Below are positions 62,992-63,068 of a stretch of 63,068 nt of DNA, in pieces. Both the position numbers and the translations under genes were made by a program. The stretch spans positions 1 through 63,068 of the forward strand of contig NZ_JONL01000013.1 in NCBI RefSeq assembly GCF_000711735.1, given 5' to 3'. The notes under the pieces were generated by a model. The model saw only the letters and a list, made by a program, of their open reading frames with translations. It had not been told where the DNA came from and made no database searches. The stretch is from Maridesulfovibrio frigidus DSM 17176 (GTDB lineage Bacteria; Desulfobacterota; Desulfovibrionia; Desulfovibrionales; Desulfovibrionaceae). Each line of letters begins with the position of its first letter. Positions within the stretch are counted from its first letter, which is position 1.

Positions 62992-63068
62992 AGTCACACG
63001 ATTTATTAGTACTAGTCAGCTGAATGTATTGCTACACTTACACCTCTAGCCTATCAACCAGGTGGTCT
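62992..63068 (-). rRNA. rrl: 23S ribosomal RNA, 3' end (partial)
   Basis: On the minus strand the sequence reads GGTTGATAGGCTAGAGGTGT, then CAGCTGACTAGTACTAAT, the conserved 3' end of 23S rRNA. The rest lies beyond the window edge. The exact 3' end is approximate. Confidence 0.92.

Noticed and set aside
62641-63023. Short frames across the 5S/23S region
   Set aside because: They read through ribosomal RNA genes and the operon terminator.

Overview
The window joins two kinds of DNA. Positions 1 to about 39300 are part of an integrative and conjugative element (ICE). Positions about 39360 to 63068 look like ordinary chromosome of a free-living Gram-negative bacterium. The chromosomal side carries a CheX/HEAT-response-regulator pair, several hybrid histidine kinases, an HD-GYP protein, DUF554, DUF1786 and an rRNA operon. 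This set and the moderate base composition suggest a deltaproteobacterial sulfate reducer of the Desulfovibrio/Maridesulfovibrio type. That assignment comes from gene style only and was not tested by a search.

ICE, left arm (1-20963, all + strand). The first block is a type IVb (IncI/R64-like) thin-pilus operon: pilN end, pilO, pilP, pilQ, pilR, pilS, a PilT-like ATPase, pilM and pilV, followed by a secreted phage-tail-collar-like protein. Next come a VirB10/TrbI channel protein and a VirD4/TraG coupling protein. A DNA-processing block follows: a zinc-finger protein, a DUF1937 protein, a DNA-binding protein whose gene contains seven 24-bp dyads, two TraF-type peptidases in tandem, topoisomerase III, and an ArdC/zincin/DUF5710/TOPRIM protein. 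Two small genes close the arm. The rest of the type IV secretion channel is not in the window and would lie to the left.

ICE, middle (21013-29850, - strand). An RP4-like relaxosome faces left: an oriT closely resembling that of IncP plasmid RP4, traJ, and a TraI relaxase fused to an SF1 helicase. Downstream of traI is a compact five-gene set (SF1 helicase, DUF2290, coiled-coil protein, membrane protein, zinc ribbon) that looks like a defence or accessory system. A helically phased TAAC array lies beside oriT.

ICE, right arm (29885-38835) is cargo. It holds a transglutaminase-like protein, a possible nuclease, a four-gene operon with a regulator and an AcrVA2-like protein, and a two-gene unit of nucleotidyltransferase-HEPN with a pentapeptide-repeat potassium-channel protein. 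Two decayed IS3-family transposase fragments lie at the edges of this cargo. The element appears to end at a tRNA-Leu gene (39359-39445).

Chromosome (39671-63068): DUF554, a SpoIIE-type phosphatase and membrane partner, ornithine aminotransferase, a very large propeller-type hybrid kinase, further signalling genes, a nucleoside transporter, a ClC channel with CBS domains, a periplasmic binding protein, an HD-GYP protein, and the 3' end of an rRNA operon (5S and 23S, - strand).
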